A stretch of DNA of 38,993 nt, taken from Oscillospiraceae bacterium (GTDB lineage: Bacteria; Bacillota; Clostridia; Oscillospirales; Ruminococcaceae). The notes beneath the pieces were generated by a model that was not told where the DNA came from, ran no database searches, and saw only the letters and a program-made list of their open reading frames with translations. Shown one piece after another: positions 23,564 through 32,286 of this stretch (position 1 is the stretch's first letter; each line of letters opens with the position of its first letter). The DNA is taken from the NCBI GenBank assembly GCA_030539275.1, contig JAUNSK010000032.1:2669-41661 (forward strand), read 5' to 3'. The position numbers and the translations under genes were made by a program.

Positions 23564-25474
23564 ATGAAAGATGGTTTTGTAAAAGTTGCATCATGTACGC
23601 CAAATGTAAAGGTAGCTGATACTGATTATAATATCGGTAAGATCTACGAACAGCTGTGTGAAGCTGACAGGATGGGAGCTAAAGTAATAGTTTTCCCTGA
23701 GCTTTGCATTACAGCCTACACATGTCAGGATCTGTTTTTTCAGGACACACTTCTGGATTCTGCAATGAAGTCACTTGCAGAGCTTGTTGCAAAGAGCAGC
23801 GATATCCAGGCTATGTTCATAGTAGGGTGTCCTGTCAGATTTGAAGGCAAGCTGTATAACTGTGCTGTAGTTATACAGCACGGTGAGATACTCGGAATAA
23901 TTCCGAAAACATCACTTCCGAACTACAATGAATTTTATGAAGCCAGACATTTCTCTCCTTATATCGGACGTGTGGGAACACTTGACCTGTCTGTTTACGG
24001 ACTGGATAAGATCCCATTCGGTCAGCGTGTATTTGTCTGCACTGATATGCCAGAAATAATAGTTGGTGTTGAAATATGTGAGGATCTGTGGACAGCTGAT
24101 CCGGTTTCAAATTATCTTGCAAAAGCCGGATGTACAATAATCTGCAATCTGTCAGCAAGTGATGAGGTAATCGGAAAAGACACCTACAGAAGACAGCTTG
24201 TACAAAATCAGTCAGCAAGACTTGTCTGCGGCTATATTTACTCATCTGCCGGAGACGGTGAGTCAACTCAGGATATGGTTTTCTCAGGACACGATCTGAT
24301 TGCAGAAAACGGAATTATTCTTTCTGAGAGCAAGCTTTTTGAAAACGGGATCATTACAAGTGAGATAGATGTATCCAAACTGGTATTTGAAAGAAGAAAG
24401 ATCACTTCTTTCCCTCCATTAAAGAGTATGGACTTTATTACACGAGGTGAATTTACACTGCCGGTTACTGATACAAAACTCACAAGATATTTTTCTAAAA
24501 CACCGTTTATTCCGTCAGACAAGACTGAACGTGACAAGAGATGCGATCTGATACTTCAGATGCAGTCGCACGGACTCAAGAAAAGACTGGAGCATACAGG
24601 ATCAAAGGCTGCAGTACTGGGCATTTCGGGCGGCCTTGACAGCTGTCTCGCTCTGCTTGTATGTGTTAAGGCTATGGATCTTCTTAAACGTCCGCACTCA
24701 GATATTGTTGCCGTTACAATGCCTTGTTTCGGCACAACAAAACGTACAAGATCGAATGCTGAGATACTGTGTACAGAGCTCGGAGTAACATTCAGAGAAG
24801 TTGATATAACGAAGAGTGTTCTGCAGCATTTTGAGGATATCGGACATAATCCTGATGACCACAGCGTTGTTTTTGAAAACGGTCAGGCGCGTGAAAGAAC
24901 AAAGATCCTTATGGATATTGCAAATCAGGTATCCGGATTTGTTGTCGGAACAGGTGATCTGTCAGAGCTTGCATTAGGATGGGCAACCTATAACGGAGAC
25001 CATATGTCAATGTACGGAGTAAATGCCTCTATTCCGAAAACACTTGTAAGATATCTTGTCGGATATTATGCAGATACCTGCAACAGCAGCAAACTAAGTG
25101 AAGTACTGAATGATATTCTTGATACTCCTGTTTCACCTGAACTTCTTCCGACAGATGATTCAGCTACAGAGGTTACACAGAAAACAGAAGATCTTGTGGG
25201 ACCGTATGAACTCCACGATTTCTTCCTGTATAACGGAATAAGATGGGGTTATCCTCCGAAGAAGGTAAAGAGAATTGCAATGTATGCATTCGGTGACGAC
25301 TACAACGAGGAAGAGATAACAAAATGGCTCAGAACTTTCTACAGAAGATTTTTTGCTCAGCAGTTCAAACGTTCATGCCTTCCTGACGGAGCAAAAGTCG
25401 GAAGTGTTACACTTTCTCCCAGAGGAGACTGGAGAATGCCTTCTGATGCTTCAGGTGTGCTCTGGCAGATCTAG
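23564..25474 (+). CDS. nadE: Glutamine-dependent NAD+ synthetase, 636 aa
   Basis: Makes NAD+ from nicotinic acid adenine dinucleotide, ATP and glutamine-derived ammonia. The N-terminal nitrilase-type glutaminase has its triad: Glu46 (FPELCITAY), Lys115 (PKTSLPNYNEFYE) and Cys172 (GVEICEDLW). The C-terminal synthetase has the PP-loop GISGGLDSCLALL (residues 353-365) and later GTGDLSELALGW and TELLPT-like stretches (SPELLPTDDSA). Length matches two-domain bacterial NadE. The ribosome site GATAAGGAGG is strong. It follows the topoisomerase gene with a 15-base gap. Confidence 0.95.
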   Translation: MKDGFVKVASCTPNVKVADTDYNIGKIYEQLCEADRMGAKVIVFPELCITAYTCQDLFFQDTLLDSAMKSLAELVAKSSDIQAMFIVGCPVRFEGKLYNCAVVIQHGEILGIIPKTSLPNYNEFYEARHFSPYIGRVGTLDLSVYGLDKIPFGQRVFVCTDMPEIIVGVEICEDLWTADPVSNYLAKAGCTIICNLSASDEVIGKDTYRRQLVQNQSARLVCGYIYSSAGDGESTQDMVFSGHDLIAENGIILSESKLFENGIITSEIDVSKLVFERRKITSFPPLKSMDFITRGEFTLPVTDTKLTRYFSKTPFIPSDKTERDKRCDLILQMQSHGLKKRLEHTGSKAAVLGISGGLDSCLALLVCVKAMDLLKRPHSDIVAVTMPCFGTTKRTRSNAEILCTELGVTFREVDITKSVLQHFEDIGHNPDDHSVVFENGQARERTKILMDIANQVSGFVVGTGDLSELALGWATYNGDHMSMYGVNASIPKTLVRYLVGYYADTCNSSKLSEVLNDILDTPVSPELLPTDDSATEVTQKTEDLVGPYELHDFFLYNGIRWGYPPKKVKRIAMYAFGDDYNEEEITKWLRTFYRRFFAQQFKRSCLPDGAKVGSVTLSPRGDWRMPSDASGVLWQI

Positions 25475-25499
25475 TATATATGGATAAGACTGACCGGGG

Positions 25500-25877
25500 G
25501 TGATAAGCATAGATCTGAAAGAGAGAGCAAAAAAGTTAAAATATGATATACCTGCTATTTTTATAGCCCTTAAAAAAAAAGAGACACCGCTTGGAGCAAA
25601 GTTAATGGCTGCTGTCACAGTCGGCTATGCTCTGTCTCCGGTTGACCTGATACCGGATTTTATTCCGGTACTTGGTTACCTTGATGATCTGATACTTCTG
25701 CCGGCTATGGCTGCCCTGACTATAAAGCTGATTCCGGAAGATATCATGTCAAAGTGCCGCCTTGAAGCTGCAGACATGTGGAAAGACGGCAAACCAAAGA
25801 AATGGTATTATGCAATACCTATTGCACTGATATGGCTGTTAATTATTTTTCTGATCATACGGACATTAATGAAATGA
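25500..25877 (+). CDS. YkvA-like DUF1232 membrane protein, 125 aa
   Basis: The DUF1232 core is clear: TPLGAKLMAAVTVGYALSPVDLIPDFIPVLGYLDDLILLP (about residues 31-70), including the hallmark SP-x-DLIPD-x-IP. A C-terminal transmembrane helix lies at about 103-123. These proteins are small and membrane-associated, of unknown function. The start is unclear. The GTG at 25500 overlaps its own G-rich ribosome site (GGGGGTG), and at normal spacing from that site the in-frame codons are ATA. Translation may therefore begin at a weak codon (ATA 25509 or CTG 25515) or may be coupled to upstream translation. Confidence 0.75.
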   Translation: MISIDLKERAKKLKYDIPAIFIALKKKETPLGAKLMAAVTVGYALSPVDLIPDFIPVLGYLDDLILLPAMAALTIKLIPEDIMSKCRLEAADMWKDGKPKKWYYAIPIALIWLLIIFLIIRTLMK

Positions 25878-25896
25878 CATTAAAGGAGACAATGAT

Positions 25897-27855
25897 ATGA
25901 AAGCAAAAAAAATTTCCGCAGTTATTGCGGCTGCAGCATTTACTCTATCAGGCAACAATTACAGTGTCGCGGCTGCTGATTCAGGGGCGGTCCCGGTCGA
26001 TATAGACAAAACAGCTTATGAGTATCTTCTGGATTATAATTCTTATATTGATTCAGATAGTAATGGAGTTATTGATGAGACGGAGCTTGCTGCTGCGAAA
26101 TATATTTCTCTTGACCTTGAAGGTGTTGATGATATAAGCTGGATCACGAAAGCCGGACCGCTTGAACAGTTATCTTTAGATGGCGGTAATATAACGGACT
26201 TCTCAGTCCTTGCTCAGATGAAAAATCTAAAGTATCTGTTTTTTTATAAAGTACCGATAAGTGATATCTCTGCTTTTAAATCCCTGGATCTTCAGGTACT
26301 GTCGCTTGAAGGGACAAATGTCTCTGATGAAGACAGGCATGGACTTTCTGTTTTTAATGATTATGAACTTGGTCAGGGATACAGTACTATTTTGTCTGTA
26401 AGACCGAGTGTCCTTAATGAATACACGATAAAAATAAAAGACAGCAGTATAGCTGCTTTCGATATGGCAGGAAAAGATGATACGCAAAAGAGCAGCACGC
26501 GTTTGTATGCTTTATCACCGGGAGAAACGGTATATGAGGTTTATGCGGACTCTGAAAAAATCGGTGAGGGTAAAATAAAAATAACAGAGACTGTTTCTGC
26601 TGATCCGGAGCTTTGCAGTGATGGTGAATTTTCTTTTCTGAGCGGTTATTCAATGAGTAATTATAAGTCAAGAAGAACAGACGGCTTACAGGCAGTAGAT
26701 AAAAACGGCACATGTTATACAATTAAAGATAACTGTGTTTCAAAGTCTGATGAAAATGTCAGCGATATTTCGTATATAGAAAATTACTCAACGGACGAAA
26801 ACTCTGAGATGATACTCTACAGTGACGGAAAACTAAAAGTTGACTCAGCTGATGTTTTCAGCGATGATATAACGATTGACAGGATCAGCGGAAATTTTGC
26901 CTGCTCAGGAAATGATCTTTACTATATAAGTAAAGACTCAGGAAGTTTGTCAGTCATAAAGGTCTGCAGTAATTTTGACAGATTTATAGATGATGATTAC
27001 TATATGCTGACAGACGGCTCACTCGTTTATGCGCATAAAGACACAGAGGGTAACAATGTTGTTGGTATAAGTCAGATGGAAGCAGGAAAAATTGATGTCG
27101 TGGATTTTATTGATGCAATTGATCATAATTATGCGCTCGATTCCCAGGGCAGACTTTATTCTATAAAATATAATTGGAATAAAGTTAATTCTTATCTTGA
27201 AGTATTACTTGTTGATGAAAATGTTGTGAATATCGGTATGATAGGCGGGGTTCAGTCCGAATTTGCGTATCAGAAAGAAGACTCTGGTGTATGGTATTGT
27301 GAAGATGGTAAATCTGCTGATGCATCAGATATAGTTAAATCAGATTTCTTATATAATGACAGGATATACTGCAATACAAATTATTACAAAGATGAAGTAA
27401 TAAGAACTCATAAACCTGGTCCTGAAAGCGGAGCAATATGTTCTGATGATTATTATTACGAAGGACGTGTATCATACAGTCCGGACGGGAAAGTATACAT
27501 AATTACAAATGATAAATATTTCTCCATGACAAATGTCAGAAGTGTGTATCAGGAGTATAACTGCTACGATTATCTTTACATTCTCAGGACTGACGATACT
27601 TTGTGGCAGTACAATGTATTAACAGGAGAATATTCAAGATTAAAAATAAACGGACCAGAGATAAATGAAACTATAATAGGTGATGTGGATCTTTCCGGTT
27701 CAGTAACAGCATCGGATCTGATGAAACTTAAGTCATTTATACTTGGCGGTGTTTCACTTGATGACAGGCAGATGCTTGCTGCAGATATAAGTAAAGATTC
27801 CAGAGTAAATATACTTGATATAATAGAACTTATCAGGTATTTACTTAATGAATAA
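25897..27855 (+). CDS. Secreted leucine-rich-repeat dockerin protein, 652 aa
   Basis: Signal peptide in residues 1-27 (VAAA/DSG). Then an EF-hand-like calcium loop DSDSNGVIDETEL (about 52-64) leading directly into a short leucine-rich-repeat block (about 68-145; LSLDGGNITDFSVL, LKYLFFYKVPISDISAF, LQVLSLEGTNVSD). An Ig-like stretch with an EVYAD...KIKITE end (about 150-230) follows. A long repetitive beta-rich region (230-590; repeated DGKL/DGSL-type turns) may be a propeller. The C-terminal dockerin (about 593-652) has loops DVDLSGSVTASD and DISKDSRVNILD. Probably a cohesin-attached surface protein for binding or scaffolding; no catalytic site is visible. The ribosome site is AAAGGAGAC. Confidence 0.8.
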   Translation: MKAKKISAVIAAAAFTLSGNNYSVAAADSGAVPVDIDKTAYEYLLDYNSYIDSDSNGVIDETELAAAKYISLDLEGVDDISWITKAGPLEQLSLDGGNITDFSVLAQMKNLKYLFFYKVPISDISAFKSLDLQVLSLEGTNVSDEDRHGLSVFNDYELGQGYSTILSVRPSVLNEYTIKIKDSSIAAFDMAGKDDTQKSSTRLYALSPGETVYEVYADSEKIGEGKIKITETVSADPELCSDGEFSFLSGYSMSNYKSRRTDGLQAVDKNGTCYTIKDNCVSKSDENVSDISYIENYSTDENSEMILYSDGKLKVDSADVFSDDITIDRISGNFACSGNDLYYISKDSGSLSVIKVCSNFDRFIDDDYYMLTDGSLVYAHKDTEGNNVVGISQMEAGKIDVVDFIDAIDHNYALDSQGRLYSIKYNWNKVNSYLEVLLVDENVVNIGMIGGVQSEFAYQKEDSGVWYCEDGKSADASDIVKSDFLYNDRIYCNTNYYKDEVIRTHKPGPESGAICSDDYYYEGRVSYSPDGKVYIITNDKYFSMTNVRSVYQEYNCYDYLYILRTDDTLWQYNVLTGEYSRLKINGPEINETIIGDVDLSGSVTASDLMKLKSFILGGVSLDDRQMLAADISKDSRVNILDIIELIRYLLNE

Positions 27856-27881
27856 AAACATAATTGAAAGGCATGGAGAAT

Positions 27882-28268
27882 ATGAAAAAGAATTTTGATT
27901 ATATATGGACTGATAAAAAGAGAACCCTGTTCGGACTTCCTCTTTCATTTACCAGATACTATATAACTGAGAAGAAAATAATCTGCAGATACGGATTCTT
28001 TAACATAACAGAGGATGAAATAAATATATACAAGATAACTGATAAGAAAATGACGCTTCCATTTTTTCAGAGACTCTTTGGATGCGGAACTATAACTATA
28101 TTCTCAAAGGATACCGATACAAGAGTCAAGGATCTTATTTCCGTAAAACATCCGTATGATGTAAACAAGCTTATTGATGAGCAGCTTAACAGCGAAAGAG
28201 ACAAGTACGGAATAAGAGGCAGAGATATGATGGGGGAAGATGATGTAAACGGTGACGATCCAGGATAA
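27882..28268 (+). CDS. PH-like domain protein, 128 aa
   Basis: A small soluble protein with the strand pattern of bacterial pleckstrin-homology-like domains (YdbT/DUF304 type): FTRYYITEKKIICRYGFFNITEDEINIYKITD and then GCGTITIFSKDTDTRVKDLISVKHPYDVNKLIDEQL. The C-terminal tail is acidic. The open frame includes a TTG at 27864 and an ATG at 27873, but AAAGG (27867-27871) best serves the ATG at 27882. It lies between two dockerin-protein genes in the same direction with gaps under 50 bases, so co-expression is likely. Role unknown. Confidence 0.65.
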   Translation: MKKNFDYIWTDKKRTLFGLPLSFTRYYITEKKIICRYGFFNITEDEINIYKITDKKMTLPFFQRLFGCGTITIFSKDTDTRVKDLISVKHPYDVNKLIDEQLNSERDKYGIRGRDMMGEDDVNGDDPG

Positions 28269-28316
28269 AACATAATATTATTTTAATATTCACGAAAGAA
28301 TTTCAGGGGGGAAATC

Positions 28317-30947
28317 ATGAAAAAGAAAATAAAAAGAACTATATCTTTATTATTAGCATTTTCTTTAGCTTGTGGTTACAGTCAGCTTACTGATACACGG
28401 GTCAAAGCTCAGGAACAGATTCAAAAAATACTGATCAACGAAGCATGTTCAAAAAATACTGCAGGCATAAAGGCTGAAAACGGTGAAAGATACGACTGGA
28501 TCGAAATATATAATCCGGGTAATGAAGATTATGATCTTTCCGGATACGGACTGTCCGATGATCCGGCAGTTCCTTATAAGTTCAGATTCGGTGAAGTAAC
28601 AATCAAAGCAAAAGAGTTTCTGCTGGTGTATGCTGATAAAAAAGCTTCTTTTACAAGCAGTGAACTTCTCGTACCATTCGGACTGTCATCTGATGGTGAA
28701 ACACTAATACTGACTGACAGTGAAGGAAATACATCAGATATTTTTGAACTCCCTGCAATAACAGCAGATACTACATATGGAAGAAAACCTGATGGCAGCA
28801 GTGAATTTGCTGTTTTAACACCAACTCCGGGACAAACTAATAATACGGACTCAGAGGTTAAAGAAATACCTGCTCCTGTATTTTCAACTGAGAGCGGTTT
28901 TTACAATGAAGCTTTTTCACTTGGAATAACCACATCTGAAAACACAGTTATCAGATATACTCTTGACGGCAGTCAGCCTGCTCAGGACTCACCGGTGTAT
29001 ACAGGCGAACTCAGTATAAAAGATGTTTCAGGTTCCAAAAATATATATTCTGCCATAAGTACAACTGTATTTCCCGGATATTTTTATACGCCGTCAACAT
29101 CAAGGGTACCTAAAGGGACTATTGTAAGGGCTGCAGCTTTTGACGCAGACGGAAACAGCAGTGAAACCGTAACTAAGTCATATTTTATAGGATATCAGAA
29201 CCGATCAGACTATTATGGGAAGGTACCGGTGATTTCCCTGGTGACTGACCCTGCTGATCTTTTTGATTACGATAACGGAATTTATGTAACAGGAGCAAAA
29301 TATGACGAATGGCTTGCGTCCGGAGGAAATCCTGAAACTACACCTGATGCAGAAAAACCTGCTAATTATCAGGAAAAATGGGAAAAAATATCATCACTTA
29401 CGTATTTTAATCCGGACGGAACACAGGCATTTACACAAAATGTCGGTATAAGAATACATGGCGGTGCATCAAGATGTGTAATGCAGAAGAGTTTTAATAT
29501 ATATGCGAGGAAAGAATATGGTTCAGGCAGTTTTAAATTTGATCTTTTCAACAACCTGAAAGCTGAAACCGACGGATCCGATATAGATAAGTTCAGCAGT
29601 CTGATGCTCAGAAACGGCGGCAATGACTGTGCTTTTACAAAGATCAGAGATCCTTATATACAGGAACTTGTCAGTGACAGAGATTTCGGAACTCAGGCAT
29701 CTCAGCCATGTGCTGTATTTCTTGATGGTGAGTACTGGGGTGTATATAATCTGCGTGAAAAATTCAGTGAAGACTATATAAAGAGTCATTATGGTATAAA
29801 AAAAGATGATGTGATCATTATTAAAAATAATGAACTTGATGAAGGATTAGCTGAAGATATACAGTATTATAAAGATCTTATAGATTTTGCTGTGAAAAAT
29901 GATCTATCAGATGACAGTAAATATTCACAGATATCAGACATGATGGATATCCAGAGCTTTATTGATTACTTCAGCTCTGAGATATACATAGCTAACCATG
30001 ACTGGGTATCAAATAATTTCAGTCTCTTCAGAGCAAGAAATATTGATCCCGAAAATCCGTATGCAGACGAAAAGTGGAGATGGCTGATGTTTGATACTGA
30101 GTACTCATCCGGAATGTATCAGAAGTCATACACTGCATATAACAGAGATTCTTTCAGGTTTGTTATGAATGACAGAGGAAGCAACAGTATTGCAAAGCTG
30201 TTTACAAGCCTTCTGAAGAACGAACAGTTTAAAAAACAGTTTGTAACAACATTTATGGATATTGCAAATAATAATTTTGACTCTGAAAAGACAAATGCAT
30301 TACTTAGCAGCTACAGCAGTCAATACAGGTCTCTGATGACAGATTATTTCCTCAGATACAGTTCTAAAACTGCAGATTCAGCAGGTAAGTATTTTGACAC
30401 CCAGGTTTCATATATAGGAAGCTTTTTCAATAACAGATATGATTATATCACAAAACAGATGAAAACTGCTCTGAATCTGTCAGGAAACCTTACTGATGTG
30501 ACTATAAAAAATACCGGAACAGGCATGACAATGATAAATACAGTAAAAACTTCTGAGGATGAATGGACAGGCAGTTACTATACAGATTATCCTGTAACAG
30601 TTTCAGCTGTTCCGGATGAAGGCTGCACATTTAAGGAGTGGAAAGTGACATCTGCCGGCAAAACCCAGGTGTATAATGACAGTACAATAAATGTGGATCT
30701 TACACAGGATCCTGTAATTATTGAGGCTGTATATGAAAGCAGTCAGGGTTCAGACCCGGATATTATTAAAGGCGATGTTGATGGCAATGGTTCTGTTACA
30801 GCATCTGATATAACTATGCTTACAGGATATCTTCTGTCAGCTCAGAAGCTGACTGAAGAACAGATATCAGCAGCAGACATAAATAAGGATTCAAGAGTCA
30901 ATGTACTGGATCTTATCGGTCTTAAAAGATTACTGTTATCAATATAA
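28317..30947 (+). CDS. Secreted CotH-kinase-type protein with lamin-tail domain and dockerin, 876 aa
   Basis: Signal peptide in residues 1-31. A lamin-tail-like domain (about 39-175; ILINEACSKN, DWIEIYNPGNEDYDLSGYGLSDD). A chitobiase-type beta domain (about 185-285; IRYTLDGSQPAQDSPVYTG). A CotH kinase-like domain (about 300-640; VPVISLVTDP, VGIRIHGGASR, MLRNGGNDCAFTKIRD, NLREKFSEDYI, IANHDWVSNNFSLF, WRWLMFDTEYSSG). A glycine/tyrosine beta domain (about 700-810), and a dockerin (about 817-876; DVDGNGSVTASD and DINKDSRVNVLD). The HDWxxNN and FDTE motifs match CotH kinase active-site motifs. CotH enzymes phosphorylate secreted proteins in spore coats. Here the domain would sit on a cohesin scaffold. 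Substrate unknown. Confidence 0.85.
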   Translation: MKKKIKRTISLLLAFSLACGYSQLTDTRVKAQEQIQKILINEACSKNTAGIKAENGERYDWIEIYNPGNEDYDLSGYGLSDDPAVPYKFRFGEVTIKAKEFLLVYADKKASFTSSELLVPFGLSSDGETLILTDSEGNTSDIFELPAITADTTYGRKPDGSSEFAVLTPTPGQTNNTDSEVKEIPAPVFSTESGFYNEAFSLGITTSENTVIRYTLDGSQPAQDSPVYTGELSIKDVSGSKNIYSAISTTVFPGYFYTPSTSRVPKGTIVRAAAFDADGNSSETVTKSYFIGYQNRSDYYGKVPVISLVTDPADLFDYDNGIYVTGAKYDEWLASGGNPETTPDAEKPANYQEKWEKISSLTYFNPDGTQAFTQNVGIRIHGGASRCVMQKSFNIYARKEYGSGSFKFDLFNNLKAETDGSDIDKFSSLMLRNGGNDCAFTKIRDPYIQELVSDRDFGTQASQPCAVFLDGEYWGVYNLREKFSEDYIKSHYGIKKDDVIIIKNNELDEGLAEDIQYYKDLIDFAVKNDLSDDSKYSQISDMMDIQSFIDYFSSEIYIANHDWVSNNFSLFRARNIDPENPYADEKWRWLMFDTEYSSGMYQKSYTAYNRDSFRFVMNDRGSNSIAKLFTSLLKNEQFKKQFVTTFMDIANNNFDSEKTNALLSSYSSQYRSLMTDYFLRYSSKTADSAGKYFDTQVSYIGSFFNNRYDYITKQMKTALNLSGNLTDVTIKNTGTGMTMINTVKTSEDEWTGSYYTDYPVTVSAVPDEGCTFKEWKVTSAGKTQVYNDSTINVDLTQDPVIIEAVYESSQGSDPDIIKGDVDGNGSVTASDITMLTGYLLSAQKLTEEQISAADINKDSRVNVLDLIGLKRLLLSI

Positions 30948-30977
30948 ATTGGCTATATGTCGGAAAGTAGTGAGTAA

Positions 30978-32036
30978 ATGCTGTCATTTATAAAAGAGAC
31001 CCGTTCATGCTGGGAGATCCTTGCAGAAGAGACCAGACCAATATTTATTTACGGCATGGGAAACGGTGCTCAGAAGATCCTTGACGTTTTTGAGGAATAC
31101 AAAATAAAAACAGAAGGAATATTTGCCAGTGATGAGTTTGTCAGAGGTCATTCATTCAGTGGTTTTAAAGTAAAAAAATATTCTGAAGTCTGCAGTGAAT
31201 ACGATGATTTTATAGTCGTGCTTGCTTTTGCTGCAGGATATGACTCTCTGATCACAAAAATCAAAAGAATGTCCGGTGAGCATACGTTATATGCTCCGGA
31301 TGTTCCTATAGAAGGCGGCGGTCTGTTCACATATCAGTACTGTCTGGATCATGCAGGAGAACTTGAAGAAGTTTATTCTATGCTTGAAGATGATTTGTCC
31401 AGGAAAGTGTTTGCAGATGTCATTAACTTTAAAATAAGCGGAAAAATTGATTATCTTGATGATATCACTACTGCAAAGGATGAGGTATACACCGATATAA
31501 TAAACCCTGGTGAAAATGAGATCTATGTAGATCTCGGTGCCTACAACGGTGATACTGTGAGCGAGTTTGTGTCATTTACAAACAACCGGTACAAACAGAT
31601 ATATGCTTTTGAACCGGATGCGAGAAATTACAGAAAACTTATGAACAGTGTTGAGGGCATGGAAAATATCACAGCACTCAACTGTGTTGTATGGAGTTGT
31701 GATACTACTCTCAGTTTTGCCAGCAGATCAGGACGACAGTCATCAGTAAGTGCACAGGGAAAGCCTGTTGCTGCAAGAAGTGTCGACAGCGTACTCTCTG
31801 ATGGTGCTGCAACTATAATTAAAATGGATGTTGAGGGTGCAGAAGAACAGGCGATAGACGGCTGTATCAAGACAATAAAAAAATACAAGCCAAAGCTTAT
31901 GATATCTCTTTATCACCGCAACCGCGATATGTTTTATCTGCCTCTTAAAATCAGGAAGCTTAATCCGGATTATAAAATATATATGAGGCATCAGCCTTAT
32001 ATCCCGGCATGGGAAACAAATCTATATGCAGTTTAA
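30978..32036 (+). CDS. FkbM family methyltransferase with N-terminal Rossmann-like domain, 352 aa
   Basis: The C-terminal half has the FkbM/Methyltransf_21 pattern: EIYVDLGAYNGDTVSEF (SAM motif), IYAFEPDARNYRKL, and a later IIKMDVEGAEEQAI. The first 130 residues begin FIYGMGNGAQKILDVFEEY, a Rossmann-type nucleotide-binding start as found in sugar-modifying enzymes. The two-domain form is common in loci for glycan or peptide tailoring, but no glycosyltransferase is nearby. The start ATG at 30978 has no clear Shine-Dalgarno (GGAAAG about 12 bases upstream). The gene follows the CotH gene by 30 bases and may share its transcript, so it might modify the same secreted products. Confidence 0.8.
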   Translation: MLSFIKETRSCWEILAEETRPIFIYGMGNGAQKILDVFEEYKIKTEGIFASDEFVRGHSFSGFKVKKYSEVCSEYDDFIVVLAFAAGYDSLITKIKRMSGEHTLYAPDVPIEGGGLFTYQYCLDHAGELEEVYSMLEDDLSRKVFADVINFKISGKIDYLDDITTAKDEVYTDIINPGENEIYVDLGAYNGDTVSEFVSFTNNRYKQIYAFEPDARNYRKLMNSVEGMENITALNCVVWSCDTTLSFASRSGRQSSVSAQGKPVAARSVDSVLSDGAATIIKMDVEGAEEQAIDGCIKTIKKYKPKLMISLYHRNRDMFYLPLKIRKLNPDYKIYMRHQPYIPAWETNLYAV

Positions 32037-32170
32037 AAAACGAAAAAATTCATTGGCATTTATAATAAGTTTGTTTTATGAAGTTTTTGTTGTAAAAAAA
32101 TTAGAAGAATAAGCACTTTTTCATATAATTGCGTAGAAAAAACAGTCTGTATTATGCAAAGATAAATTTT

Positions 32171-32223
32171 TTTTGCAAGAGCCATTAAAACTACTTGCAA
32201 AATTTCTTCATATGTAATATTAT
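32171..32223 (+). promoter_or_regulatory. Aminotransferase promoter with overlapping inverted repeat
   Basis: TTGCAA (32195-32200), 17-bp spacer, TATTAT (32218-32223). A 9-bp perfect inverted repeat, TTTTGCAAG (32171-32179) and CTTGCAAAA (32194-32202), with a 14-base spacer, covers the -35 and could be an operator. The rest of the 229-base gap (32037-32265) is AT-rich with nothing else recognised. Confidence 0.6.
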
Positions 32224-32286
32224 ATTATATAGAGTCTGAATTATTGAAACGAGATCGAATTAATTATGCCAAGGAGGATTTCTCTG

